DNA of 29,447 bases from a virus: positions 1 through 29,447 of IMG/VR virus record IMGVR_UViG_3300033388_004358. One strand, given 5' to 3'. Below, in pieces: positions 21,725-29,418 of the stretch (position 1 is its first letter; every line of letters starts with the position of its first letter). A program made the position numbers and the translations under genes. The notes under the pieces were generated by a model. That model did no database searches and had not been told where the DNA came from. It saw nothing but the letters and a program-made list of their open reading frames with translations.

Positions 21725-22188
21725 TCTATCGAATCCCTTATTGCATCCATTACTCTACTCTCTATAGCAGGGGTTATTTTTTTTATTGCCGGTTGCATAA
21801 ATGGTCTTGGTAATAGGTTTACATTACCTTCTCTACTCCACCAATCAATACCCTCTTCTAACCATTTAGGATAGGGTGGATCTGTTACTGTTGAACCAAC
21901 TTCTACTGTCCCATTACTCTCATCTACATCAACTAAAAAACTATTCTGTAATTGTCCTGAATCTCTTCTTGGTGGATATCCTGGTGCTGATGCTATATGT
22001 TCCTTACCACCTCTTTTATATTTAAACCCTATTGGTGGTGAGTCTGTCATAGAGTCTATCATTTCATTCATTAATTCACTACCCGCTATAACTAGCTCAT
22101 CTACCACATTATTATTTATTTTCTTAGGAAGACCCTCAAAAGTAACTACAATCTTTTCCATATTTTCTACATTAACTTTCATTTCCAT
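21721..22188 (-). CDS. HK97 gp10-like head-tail / tail completion protein
   Basis: The 155 residues match the HK97-gp10-like pattern: N-terminal strand (VNVENMEKIVVTFEGLPKKI), helix with ELVIAGSELMNEMIDSMT, then SAPGYPPRRDSGQLQNSFLVDVDE, YPKWLEEG and RPFMQPAI, ending in a helix. These proteins sit at the head-tail interface or complete the tail. It lies between the head-tail adaptor and the first tail-terminator-like copy, the usual position. The start ATG (22188) follows a GAGGGGG ribosome binding site at about 22198-22204. Confidence 0.88.
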   Translation of the reverse strand: MEMKVNVENMEKIVVTFEGLPKKINNNVVDELVIAGSELMNEMIDSMTDSPPIGFKYKRGGKEHIASAPGYPPRRDSGQLQNSFLVDVDESNGTVEVGSTVTDPPYPKWLEEGIDWWSREGNVNLLPRPFMQPAIKKITPAIESRVMDAIRDSIE

Positions 22189-22203
22189 AATAACTTACCC
22201 CCT

Positions 22204-22725
22204 CTATAAAGACAAACCAGAGCCTACCTCCTCTATTTCCATAGCAACCACTTTTACATATTCTTTTCTTTCATCAGCACGTCCAGCCCCCATTATTTTA
22301 AACAGTCTTCCTTTAGACTCTTCAATTCCATAATAAACATCAAAATCAGTACTATAAGCCTTTGTGTAAGGCCCTTCCCAATCTAAACCACTAGTAACAC
22401 CTTCTTCCATGAATAGGAAATAATCAGATTTTAATGATATTATATCAACAATAGAATCAAATGATCTAATAAAACCATCACCAAATGAGGTATTTATAGA
22501 TAGTAGGGCTTCCCATCTTATAATAAAAGTATGAGTAATATCATTTACTGTCTGTACATTTCTAATATATTTTAGATTACTATTTTTATAAGATAATGGA
22601 GATATACCCGCCCAGACAGTAATAAGCTTTTCATAACTTCGACTGAAACCACCATTATCATTAGGAGTTTGAACCGCTTTTCTTACTTGTATTCTTTCTC
22701 TTAATTTAGGTACTAACCACGACAT
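22204..22725 (-). CDS. head-tail adaptor protein with inserted repeat-like segment
   Basis: The 173 residues start LVPKLRERIQVRKAVQTPNDNGGFSRSYEKLITVWAGISPL, the head-tail joining (HK97 gp7 / SPP1 gp16-like) pattern, and end KIMGAGRADERKEYVKVVAMEIEE, the usual C-terminal strand pair. Between them, residues about 107-137 (GLDWEGPYTKAYSTDFDVYYG) form an insertion absent from the normal family core; its phrase resembles the repeats in the tail of the gp48-like protein (5078-5851). The protein closes the connector after DNA packaging. An AGGAG ribosome binding site lies nine bases before the ATG. Confidence 0.82.
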   Translation of the reverse strand: MSWLVPKLRERIQVRKAVQTPNDNGGFSRSYEKLITVWAGISPLSYKNSNLKYIRNVQTVNDITHTFIIRWEALLSINTSFGDGFIRSFDSIVDIISLKSDYFLFMEEGVTSGLDWEGPYTKAYSTDFDVYYGIEESKGRLFKIMGAGRADERKEYVKVVAMEIEEVGSGLSL

Positions 22726-22734
22726 TATACACTC

Positions 22735-23334
22735 CTATATTCTAATCATACGATAATCATTTTTTAACATATCTTTCACTTCATCAGGTGGTTCATTTTT
22801 TGTTATTCTAGTTTCATAAAATTGAGCAACCCATAATTTAATTCCATCTCTTATCATCTGAGGAACATCTGATGGTGCTGTTCCATAACCAGCTTTATAT
22901 GTTATCTTATACCCACCATACCATCTATCAGTATTAAAGGGTGCAGTTACACTTTGTTTTAATATTAACTCTCCCGGCTCTGCATTAGTATGGGCATAAT
23001 AATTTGAGCTTGCATATGTAGTAGCTGTATCGTCTTCATCTATTGTCTCTACACTAGTAATTGAAATAAGAGGAGGCATAGGTAGTTTTATAACTTCACT
23101 AGGCCAAAAATTCATTTGTACACCCCAAGACTGCTCTATTAAAGCACGTCTCAGGTAGGTTTCCATTTGCCTCCTAATACCTGATATAAATCCTGTAATA
23201 AGATCATCTTCCGTAGTACCATCAATTCTAGCAAATGTCTTCATTTCAGCTAAAGTTACTGGCTCTACAGTCGGAGCAGTTACTAAATATAAACTTCTTT
23301 CTCCATTCTTATCTAGGGATTTACTTATTATCAT
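22735..23334 (-). CDS. head-tail connector protein, gp6-like
   Basis: The 199 residues have the gp6-like connector pattern (phage_connect_1 / chp_gp8): PTVEPVTLAEMKTFARIDGTTEDDLITGFISGIRRQMETYLRRALIEQSW and LPMPPLISITSVETIDEDDTATTY, ending in a helix KLWVAQFYETRI. These proteins form the ring under the portal. The start overlaps the stop of the previous gene (ATGA). The portal itself is not in this window. Confidence 0.9.
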   Translation of the reverse strand: MIISKSLDKNGERSLYLVTAPTVEPVTLAEMKTFARIDGTTEDDLITGFISGIRRQMETYLRRALIEQSWGVQMNFWPSEVIKLPMPPLISITSVETIDEDDTATTYASSNYYAHTNAEPGELILKQSVTAPFNTDRWYGGYKITYKAGYGTAPSDVPQMIRDGIKLWVAQFYETRITKNEPPDEVKDMLKNDYRMIRI

Positions 23335-23711
23335 TTCTTATCTTTACCCTTCTTTTTAGTTTTATTTTTGCCTTTTTTCATAATATCCAAACGTCTGATC
23401 TGAGATTTGCTAGTAAACTCCTCCGCCGTAGCTAATTCCTTATTAACATATTCATTCTTATTCACTGGAATATTATTTATAGCTTTATTTTTTGGAACCT
23501 CAACCGCCTTTTCTTTTAACACCTTTTCTGCTGCTTCTGCTTCTTCAAAACTTATCTTTTTCACAGGCATAGGTTCTGCGCATTTTAGTGTATTAACAAA
23601 GACATTTGCTAAATCATCAGATATGGTATAGACCCTACCTTTAATAAATTTCTTAGTTGTTATTCCTGTTATACTTCCATTTTCTGTTCGTGTCATCCTA
23701 ACAATAGGCAT
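23331..23711 (-). CDS. small Lys-rich protein before the connector
   Basis: The 126-residue protein has a conserved-looking N-terminal half (RMTRTENGSITGITTKKFIKGRVYTISDDLANVF) that resembles small phage head-region proteins in which a short SH3-like fold sets the end of the packaged genome, followed by a charged linker (about 55-100) and a Lys-rich tail (KKGKNKTKKKGKDKK). Its position directly before the gp6-like connector suggests a head completion or DNA-stabilising role. The basic tail could bind DNA. No firm family. Confidence 0.55.
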   Translation of the reverse strand: MPIVRMTRTENGSITGITTKKFIKGRVYTISDDLANVFVNTLKCAEPMPVKKISFEEAEAAEKVLKEKAVEVPKNKAINNIPVNKNEYVNKELATAEEFTSKSQIRRLDIMKKGKNKTKKKGKDKK

Positions 23712-23726
23712 AGAATAATCCTCCTG

Positions 23727-24215
23727 TTAAACCTCAGTATGTGCTGTATAATCAGCATCTACAACAGCCCATTGTCCTTCATTTATACAAACTAATTTTG
23801 CATAACCTACTGCTGATAACTCAAAAGCTGAGATCAAAGTTGAGTTCATATCCATCATACTAGTGGCTGTGGAAATTAAAACTGATACATTTCCATCCCC
23901 AGCTACCGCATGTGCATTTAACCATAAAATACAACCACTATCAGGAGGTGGTAAAGTTACACTACCCAAACTCATCGTAGTATCCCCACTCCATGTATGT
24001 GTTCCATAATTAGTAGCTAATTGACTTACATTAAAAAAGCTAACTGCTCCAGATCTATAATAAACATTAAAACTGTATAATGATTTCATCATATTTAACA
24101 ATTTATCACTGGTAAAATCTGTATCATAAAACTGAAACTCCCCACCAGATGCTAAAACAAGTTTATCTCCCCCTTGTTCCATATAAACTTTAGTTTGATA
24201 ATTACTATCTGCCAT
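23727..24215 (-). CDS. putative head-region structural protein
   Basis: A 162-residue, mostly beta protein (VYMEQGGDKLVLASGGEFQFYDTDFT; TWSGDTTMSLGSVTLPPPDSGCILWLNAHAVAGDGNVSV; ISAFELSAVGYAKLVCINEGQWAVVDADYT). The end resembles the strand patterns of decoration-like proteins in which a loop with WLNAHA is followed by more strands. It lies in the middle of the head gene block. Strong ribosome binding site AAGGAGG before the ATG. Function not assignable beyond likely virion protein. Confidence 0.6.
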   Translation of the reverse strand: MADSNYQTKVYMEQGGDKLVLASGGEFQFYDTDFTSDKLLNMMKSLYSFNVYYRSGAVSFFNVSQLATNYGTHTWSGDTTMSLGSVTLPPPDSGCILWLNAHAVAGDGNVSVLISTATSMMDMNSTLISAFELSAVGYAKLVCINEGQWAVVDADYTAHTEV

Positions 24216-24327
24216 TTTTTTTTATATCCTCCTTATATAGAGAAGGCTTCTCAGCCTCCTCCTTTTCTTCGTTTTCTAGGTTTTCTACATCCCATTTATA
24301 ATCTCCTTTAGGTTTTATAATGACCAA
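24205..24327 (-). CDS. small acidic protein overlapping two neighbours
   Basis: In the gap between the head-region genes a 40-codon frame runs from a TTG (24325-24327) to a TAG at 24205 that overlaps the start of the next gene. The product reads VIIKPKGDYKWDVENLENEE, followed by EKPSLYKED: acidic with a plausible start and good coding bias. An ATT six bases later is an alternative start; the ribosome binding site is weak. It is the only frame using the 99-base gap; it may be a real small protein. Confidence 0.4.
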   Translation of the reverse strand: MVIIKPKGDYKWDVENLENEEKEEAEKPSLYKEDIKKNGR

Positions 24328-24695
24328 TCAGGTAATTGTTCTAATATAGCAACACCACTAATATAATAAGAATTATCAACAGTGTCCATTTTATTACAAG
24401 GCTCTATCATTAATCTTACATAACGTTTTCCCCCTTCATAAACAACCTGTAAATCAGTATTAGATATTAAAATATCATTCTTAGGTACTTTAGTATATTT
24501 ACTTACTTCATCAGCGTGCTCCATTTCAATTCTAAAAAAAGGATTATTAACACCACCAATTTCCACATCAAACGTTAAAGATTTGCATCCTAACGTATCA
24601 ATGTCTAAACCATTTATTACATCTATATTACTATATGTGGTAGATATTATTGCTTGATAATACCTAAAATTACTGTAATTACATCTTGCTACCAT
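24315..24695 (-). CDS. putative head decoration-like protein B (duplicate)
   Basis: The 126 residues share order and phrases with the preceding gene (24726-25265): YSNFRYYQ against YSEFGYYV, DIDTLGCKSL against SVDTRGFEAT, GKRYVRLMIEP against GKRRYLKLMLES, VDNSYYISGVAILEQLPDW against VDTGSIAMAAVAINGIPSNW. It is shorter by the Ala/Thr-rich middle. The two are therefore an old duplicate pair. Position after the capsid gene suggests a head surface or capsid-stabilising protein. Confidence 0.65.
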   Translation of the reverse strand: MVARCNYSNFRYYQAIISTTYSNIDVINGLDIDTLGCKSLTFDVEIGGVNNPFFRIEMEHADEVSKYTKVPKNDILISNTDLQVVYEGGKRYVRLMIEPCNKMDTVDNSYYISGVAILEQLPDWSL

Positions 24696-24725
24696 TATAA
24701 AACTCCTACTATTTATTATATATAC

Positions 24726-25265
24726 TTAAGTAGGATCACATGTAGGCCAATTACTAGGTATTCCATTAATTGCAACTGCTGCCATAGCAATAGAACCAGT
24801 ATCAACAGACCCTGTAGATTCTAACATTAATTTGAGATAACGTCTTTTTCCAATATATCCTAAAGCCCATGTACCTTGTCCAGATAATATCGATGCTGTA
24901 GCTATATCAAAATCTATAATAGTACCTGAAGTAAGTCCCATTAATCCACCATATGAGATAACTGCTGTAGATGCTGCCGCAGTATTTACTGTATAATCTG
25001 ATCCGATTAAATCAGTAGCTGATACATAAGCGTAATCAGCAGCTGCGGTTGATGTACCGTGCATTAATGCTATTCTCATACAAGACTGGGAACCTAAAAC
25101 CTCACAAGATCCTACATTTATAATAAGCGTGGTAGCCTCAAAGCCCCTTGTATCCACTGATATACTAGATAACTCTCCACTGCCTGGCATTTCTGCAGCA
25201 GCGTACTCAGCAGCCCCAAACATAACATAATATCCAAATTCACTATAATTTTCTCTTACTGCCAT
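24726..25265 (-). CDS. putative head decoration-like protein A
   Basis: The 179-residue protein lies directly after the capsid terminator. It is a beta-rich protein with a long Ala/Ser/Thr-rich middle (about 75-125). Its ends match the shorter gene at 24315-24695, so this is the longer of two paralogues. A capsid decoration or stabilising role is inferred from position only; the usual small decoration protein (HK97-type heads often lack it) would be about 100-160 residues. The strong AAATGGAGGAAATATAA spacing supports the ATG at 25265. Confidence 0.65.
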   Translation of the reverse strand: MAVRENYSEFGYYVMFGAAEYAAAEMPGSGELSSISVDTRGFEATTLIINVGSCEVLGSQSCMRIALMHGTSTAAADYAYVSATDLIGSDYTVNTAAASTAVISYGGLMGLTSGTIIDFDIATASILSGQGTWALGYIGKRRYLKLMLESTGSVDTGSIAMAAVAINGIPSNWPTCDPT

Positions 25266-25301
25266 TTATATTTCCTCCATTTATTTTATATATTTTTAAA
25301 A

Positions 25302-25337
25302 GGGTTGGTAGCTTGATACCTTCCAACCCATTTTTTT
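25302..25337 (-). terminator. stem-loop after the capsid gene
   Basis: GGGTTGG (25302-25308) pairs with CCAACCC (25323-25329). Read on the plus strand it is followed by eight Ts (25331-25338); on the minus strand, the direction of the genes, by TTTT. It can act as a partial terminator that lowers expression of downstream genes relative to the capsid gene, a common arrangement in phage head operons. Confidence 0.65.
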
Positions 25338-25359
25338 TCTAATCTGTATAAATTACTTA

Positions 25360-26745
25360 TTAAGCAACTTTACCAATTTTGATAGCTTCAAAATTTACAA
25401 CATCTCCACCTACTCTTTTTCGAGTATAAAATTCTACAAATGGTTTCGCTGTGTAAGGATCCCTTTGAATAGTTATCCCTAAGCGATCAACTATCATATA
25501 AGCCTCTTTCCAATATGCCAAAGCTACAGACAAGGAGTTTGCAGCAACAGCAGGCATTGTAGTAGACATTCTAACAGGCAAACCAACGATAGTAGCTTGA
25601 CTATCTTTATCCCAACCTGGCTTCCAAATATACTGTCCAATACCGTCTTTCAGGTACATAGTATCAGCAACCGCAGAACGATTCATAATCCAAGAACTCA
25701 TATTTAGATATTGCTCTATTAAACTATATTTGACTTTTATAAAACCATCTGCAACCAATGCAGCTGGAGCTCCCATAGAGACTTGCTCAACTTGACCATA
25801 ATTGGTACCAGTAGAATAGGTTAAGAAACCCCTAGGTTGACCAACACCATTACCAGAAACAAATGCAGCAGACTCACCCCTAGAAAATCTATCAGCTACT
25901 TTATCCGCTAACCAATTTTCTATATCGATTCCACTATCTTCTAAGAGGGTTTGTGTTGCTCTAGGTTTTGCATACATAACATGAACTGGAATTCGTTTCT
26001 TTTTCAAAGTTGGTGTAGTTGTCTCAGCACCAGTCTCTGTTTCAGCTTCCCAGCCCCAACCTGCTTGTCCCCAATCTACCATCCACTCAATCGCTTGAGT
26101 TGTAATAGACTCCGTAGCAGCCAATTGTCGAATAGGGTCTGTCTCGTATTGTTTAGTTATAATTCTACTAGACATTGCAGGAGTTACAGTATAACCACCA
26201 TCAGGATCCACTCCTACAGATAAGGACTTGGAATGTTCTGGCATCATTTGCTGCATACCACCTTTCATCCTAAGAAACTTTTCAAAACCCTTTTTATATT
26301 CTGTATACTCTTCTATATCAGGCTTAATCGATTCTAAATCGTTATAAGTAACACCCTCTTTCTTTTGACCGATTTTAGCAGCCTTATAAAATTCCATAGC
26401 CTCTTCATCGAACTTTACTTCTGCCGGTGTGGCATTTTTAGGTAATCTTTGTAAAGCTACTTCTATATTATCAGCTCTTTTATTCCAATCTTCATCCAAT
26501 GATTGCTGTCTGGTAACTATATCCTCAGATAATTTTGTTACTTGCTCTTTAATATCAGAAGTCATTTTTTCTCCATAGTTATCTACTACAGATTTTAAGT
26601 TTTCATGAGTTTTTCTCAACTCATCATAATTTGCTTTTGTGTTATCTCCTAGACTTTTAATTTCAGCCACTACAGCGGAAACTACGTCAGGCTCAGTCGT
26701 TGGGACATCTTGTCCATTAACATTAACAGTTTTTAAATCAGGCAT
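25360..26745 (-). CDS. major capsid protein, HK97 fold
   Basis: The 461-residue protein has an N-terminal coiled-coil region (about 20-100) followed by a Lys/Glu linker (105-165), the delta domain that acts as internal scaffold and is cut off by the protease, and then the capsid fold from about residue 175: GYTVTPAMSSRIITKQYETDPIRQLAATESIT, the long strand pair, ALVADGFIKVKYSLIEQYL and the C-terminal YMIVDRLGITIQRDPYTAKPFVEFYTRKRVGGDVV. FVSGNGVGQPRGFLTY (about 300) is a typical family phrase. It is the most abundant virion protein and is encoded next to protease and connector genes, as in HK97. Confidence 0.95.
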   Translation of the reverse strand: MPDLKTVNVNGQDVPTTEPDVVSAVVAEIKSLGDNTKANYDELRKTHENLKSVVDNYGEKMTSDIKEQVTKLSEDIVTRQQSLDEDWNKRADNIEVALQRLPKNATPAEVKFDEEAMEFYKAAKIGQKKEGVTYNDLESIKPDIEEYTEYKKGFEKFLRMKGGMQQMMPEHSKSLSVGVDPDGGYTVTPAMSSRIITKQYETDPIRQLAATESITTQAIEWMVDWGQAGWGWEAETETGAETTTPTLKKKRIPVHVMYAKPRATQTLLEDSGIDIENWLADKVADRFSRGESAAFVSGNGVGQPRGFLTYSTGTNYGQVEQVSMGAPAALVADGFIKVKYSLIEQYLNMSSWIMNRSAVADTMYLKDGIGQYIWKPGWDKDSQATIVGLPVRMSTTMPAVAANSLSVALAYWKEAYMIVDRLGITIQRDPYTAKPFVEFYTRKRVGGDVVNFEAIKIGKVA

Positions 26746-26759
26746 TTTACCCTCCTATT

Positions 26760-27164
26760 TTAAGTACATAAAGTATGTACTTTAATCTCAGTATTAATCT
26801 TTTGTAATTTAGAAAGTATTTGATTGTAATCATCTTTATGAAGATTTACAAACTCCTCTACTTCTTTTTGAGCTTCGCTTTTTAAATCTTCATGTTTTGC
26901 CCCTGTAAATGGGGATATCACATCTGATTCAATTATACCCTTTAAATCTTTACTTTCTAAATCTTTCTCTTCTTCTTTCTCCTCTGACTCCCTCAAAGAA
27001 GGTTTACTTAATTTCACTACATACTGAGCATCAGCTTTCGATAAACCTGATTCCCTCAGGGCTTTCTCTAACTCACGTTCAGTATTAGCCTTGGTAATAG
27101 CTTTTACCTTAGTTATATTTGCATTAACTTTTGCAGGAAATGTTACCGGACTAATCTTTTCCAT
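26760..27164 (-). CDS. C-terminal frame of the prohead protease / scaffold-like
   Basis: The 134 residues begin MEKISPVTFPAKVNANITKVKA. SPVTFPA is a conserved end phrase of HK97-type prohead proteases, which normally is continuous with the upstream catalytic part. Here it is in the -1 frame to 27143-27580, whose last residues (EGSYEWKRLVR) are its natural upstream sequence. The rest is a charged, coiled, Lys/Glu-rich region (LRESGLSKADAQYVVKLSKPSLRES, DLESKDLKGIIESD) that looks like an internal scaffold or linker. It ends 15 bases before the capsid start. Translation could be by its own ATG (27164) after reinitiation, or by frameshift. The -1 site is weak (G AAA AGA). Confidence 0.6.
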   Translation of the reverse strand: MEKISPVTFPAKVNANITKVKAITKANTERELEKALRESGLSKADAQYVVKLSKPSLRESEEKEEEKDLESKDLKGIIESDVISPFTGAKHEDLKSEAQKEVEEFVNLHKDDYNQILSKLQKINTEIKVHTLCT

Positions 27165-27580
27165 TCATATGATCCCTCTACTATTTTTCCTTTAGCGTCT
27201 TTCATGAAATCCCACCCTATAGATAGGCCTTTTATTGCACCTTGTCTCATTAGACTATGAATCTCTTTTGCTCTTTGTACATCTAAATTTAATTGGCCTA
27301 TAACCTTTAGACCTTTTTCATCTTGTACTATAGACTCCCAAATTCCTATTGGCTGTTTTACATCGTGATACCACAACATAGCAATACCATTTTTATTACG
27401 TCCGCCTTTCTTAATTGTTTCTCCAAAAGCTCCGGCCGTTATAATATCACCATAGGTATCAGCTCTTCCACCAAACACGGAAGCATATCCTTCAAAAGTA
27501 CCATCATTCTGAATAGAGTCCGCTTTTATCTCAAATGGAATATCAATATTCTTTGTTTCATAATTCCCTATTTCTGACAT
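27143..27580 (-). CDS. HK97-type prohead protease, catalytic part
   Basis: The 145 residues carry the U35/HK97-type protease core: FEGYASVFGGRADTYGDIITAGAFGETI, then catalytic His72 in the phrase AMLWYHDV, and Ser120 in KGLSIGWDF. The usual full length is about 180-200. The frame stops at residue 145 just before the end segment that is found in the next frame (26760-27164). The enzyme matures the capsid shell by cutting the capsid delta domain. The start follows an AAAGGAGG ribosome binding site. Confidence 0.85.
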   Translation of the reverse strand: MSEIGNYETKNIDIPFEIKADSIQNDGTFEGYASVFGGRADTYGDIITAGAFGETIKKGGRNKNGIAMLWYHDVKQPIGIWESIVQDEKGLKVIGQLNLDVQRAKEIHSLMRQGAIKGLSIGWDFMKDAKGKIVEGSYEWKRLVR

Positions 27581-27596
27581 TTAACTCTACCTCCTT

Positions 27597-27722
27597 TTAT
27601 TTTTTTATAATCTTAACTTTATCATCAGGATATATAAGCTTCTCTACACCATTCCTATCTATCACATGCAAAGGCTCATCCTCTTCAGTTTTTAATCTAT
27701 CCTCTAGACTCAATTGCTTCAT
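27597..27722 (-). CDS. small hypothetical protein (41 aa) between head protein and protease
   Basis: A 41-residue frame starts with an ATG that overlaps the stop of the head protein gene (ATGA) and ends 17 bases before the protease start. The product is acidic then basic: MKQLSLEDRLKTEEDEPLHV, followed by IDRNGVEKLIYPDDKVKIIKK. The coupling and packing strongly support translation. No family is recognised; it could be a minor head component. Confidence 0.6.
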   Translation of the reverse strand: MKQLSLEDRLKTEEDEPLHVIDRNGVEKLIYPDDKVKIIKK

Positions 27723-29203
27723 TCTATTTCCTCACATACTATTTCTAAAATATTCCTAGTCATTTTACCAACTAATGATTTCTCTTTTTTAGATATTATT
27801 TTAAATTTTACATTATCCGGTATTATTACTTCATCATCTTCATAGAATTTAGAAATAAATTTTACAGATGCTCCTTTTTCAGTACCACCTTTTATAGTTA
27901 TAGCAACCGCATCATCAGGAAATCCACCTAAAAAGCTTCCCATCATCATTTTTTTATTGCTAGTAAGGGAGCTTAACCCACTAAAATCAAACATATCGTC
28001 TTTCATAAGATATTTAAACTTTTTATATCCTTTTGATCTTAAGCCTCTATATAAATTTTTACCTTTAGTAAATTTTGGGGCTATTTTTATCCATTCATTA
28101 ACTTTATTACCCATGGATTTAAATCTCCTATAGGTTAAGTTACTCACACCAAATTTATCTTCAAATTCTTTAGATGTATGCTTTCTAGCATATCTTATTT
28201 TTTGATAATCACCTGATGTATATTGTACTAAAGAATTTACTATTCCAATTATTTCATCATTAGTTTTCTTTATACCAGCTTTTTCAAAATCCTTTTTTAC
28301 AACATCACTAGGAAGGGTCTTTTCAATTTTTTTGTCTGACATATGAGCACGTCTAGGTAATTTGGCTCTAATGGGTTTGGTTTTGCTTACCGGCCTAGTA
28401 ACTCTTCTTAAAGCATGATATAACAAAGCACAACGGCAATTAATAATATTACCTGCTGAACCATCGGGATCTCCAGGATAATCCAAAGCTTCACCTGTTC
28501 GAATAAATTTCGCATCTTGCCCAACTCTCTCTCCATTAGCTATTATGTGATTAAATATATCCTTAATTCCTAATCCTCTAATTCTCGCATCTATAATTGA
28601 ACGCCATTCTCTCTCAAATTGAACCCTAGTATGTCTCAAAGAGTCATCAGTAGCTTTAATGGATGCAGTATGTATTTCAGTTCTAGCAATCTTATAGGCT
28701 CTATGTTGATTTACTGAAGGGGATATATTTCTCATATCCGTAGCAATCATTCTATATGATTTACCACCCGCTTTACCCTTTTCTAAAATATATCTTATAG
28801 ATTCTCTGGTAACATTATCAATCTTTACTACTTTTCTAGCGGCAACTTTCTTAGCCCAAACACCATAGGATGCTCCATAGTCTTCCCTCATGCCTCTCGT
28901 CAAAGGAACTTCGGCATAAGTCTTTCCAAATACATCTTCAAAGGCATCGAAAGCCCAATTACTAAATATTACACCAGTTTTATCATATAATCTAATTAGA
29001 GCTTCTCGTAAACGAGGTTTAATATTAGTTACTACGTTATCAAAATTAGTTATTCCAAATTCTAATAGTCTTGCGGAATCTAGAAAACATCTACCTAGAA
29101 TGGGGGCTATTAATCTAGTACCATAATATTCCAATCGGGCTGATGTAAGAATATATTGTCTATGATAATAAGATTTAGCCACTTCTGATTCTAAGTTGAT
29201 CAA
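27719..29203 (-). CDS. Mu F-like minor head protein fused to ADP-ribosyltransferase domain
   Basis: The 494-residue protein has two parts. Residues about 130-270 match the Mu gpF/SPP1 gp7 head morphogenesis domain (RAYKIARTEIHTASIKATDDSLRHTRVQFEREWRSIIDARIRG, and NIINCRCAL), a minor protein beside the portal that may be injected with DNA. Residues about 380-494 form an ADP-ribosyltransferase-like domain: Arg386 in LYRGL, the SSLTS motif (411-415), and EDDEVIIP (455-462) in place of the usual ExE turn. The start is TTG at 29203, directly after an in-frame TAA, with AAGGA nine bases upstream; the N-terminus could be slightly longer only by another start. The portal and terminase genes that usually precede it are not in this window. 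Confidence 0.85.
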   Translation of the reverse strand: MINLESEVAKSYYHRQYILTSARLEYYGTRLIAPILGRCFLDSARLLEFGITNFDNVVTNIKPRLREALIRLYDKTGVIFSNWAFDAFEDVFGKTYAEVPLTRGMREDYGASYGVWAKKVAARKVVKIDNVTRESIRYILEKGKAGGKSYRMIATDMRNISPSVNQHRAYKIARTEIHTASIKATDDSLRHTRVQFEREWRSIIDARIRGLGIKDIFNHIIANGERVGQDAKFIRTGEALDYPGDPDGSAGNIINCRCALLYHALRRVTRPVSKTKPIRAKLPRRAHMSDKKIEKTLPSDVVKKDFEKAGIKKTNDEIIGIVNSLVQYTSGDYQKIRYARKHTSKEFEDKFGVSNLTYRRFKSMGNKVNEWIKIAPKFTKGKNLYRGLRSKGYKKFKYLMKDDMFDFSGLSSLTSNKKMMMGSFLGGFPDDAVAITIKGGTEKGASVKFISKFYEDDEVIIPDNVKFKIISKKEKSLVGKMTRNILEIVCEEIE

Positions 29204-29234
29204 TTATAGAGATTCCTTATGTAATTTTTTTTTA

Positions 29235-29243
29235 TGATATAAT
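29235..29243 (+). promoter_or_regulatory. extended -10 promoter element
   Basis: The sequence TGATATAAT is a perfect extended -10 box (TGnTATAAT) on the plus strand. No good -35 is seen, which extended -10 promoters can do without. Transcription would start at about 29250, inside the first palindrome, so a protein bound there would block this promoter. It would drive a rightward transcript out of the window. Confidence 0.45.
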
Positions 29244-29244
29244 G

Positions 29245-29263
29245 AAAATCGTGTTACGATTTT
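29245..29263. promoter_or_regulatory. operator-like palindrome 1
   Basis: AAAATCGT-GTT-ACGATTTT is an inverted repeat with eight-base arms around a three-base centre. The same 15-base core occurs twice more to the right. It overlaps the expected start of the extended -10 promoter at 29235-29243. Confidence 0.6.
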
Positions 29264-29366
29264 TTAAAACTGTATTTTTTAGAAATAGGTTGATTTCTTT
29301 TATAATTCAAATATTTATAGATAAAACCAAGAAAACGAACCCCGTGGATAGAAAAAAATAAAAAGT

Positions 29367-29385
29367 AAAATCGTGTTACGATTTT
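29367..29385. promoter_or_regulatory. operator-like palindrome 2
   Basis: The identical 15-base core AATCGTGTTACGATT (29369-29383) with A-run and T-run extensions, as in copy 1. Its centre is 122 bases from that of copy 1. Confidence 0.6.
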
Positions 29386-29418
29386 TTTTAAAAAGGTATA
29401 AAAACAATCATTTACCCT

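Noticed and set aside
25951-26223. Cys/Ser-rich plus-strand frame opposite the capsid gene
   Set aside because: Antisense shadow of the major capsid protein; no start signal and unlikely composition.
29245-29263. Palindromes 1 and 2 as intrinsic terminators because T-runs follow
   Set aside because: The third exact copy has no T-run and the stem is weak and A/T rich; a protein binding site explains all three copies.
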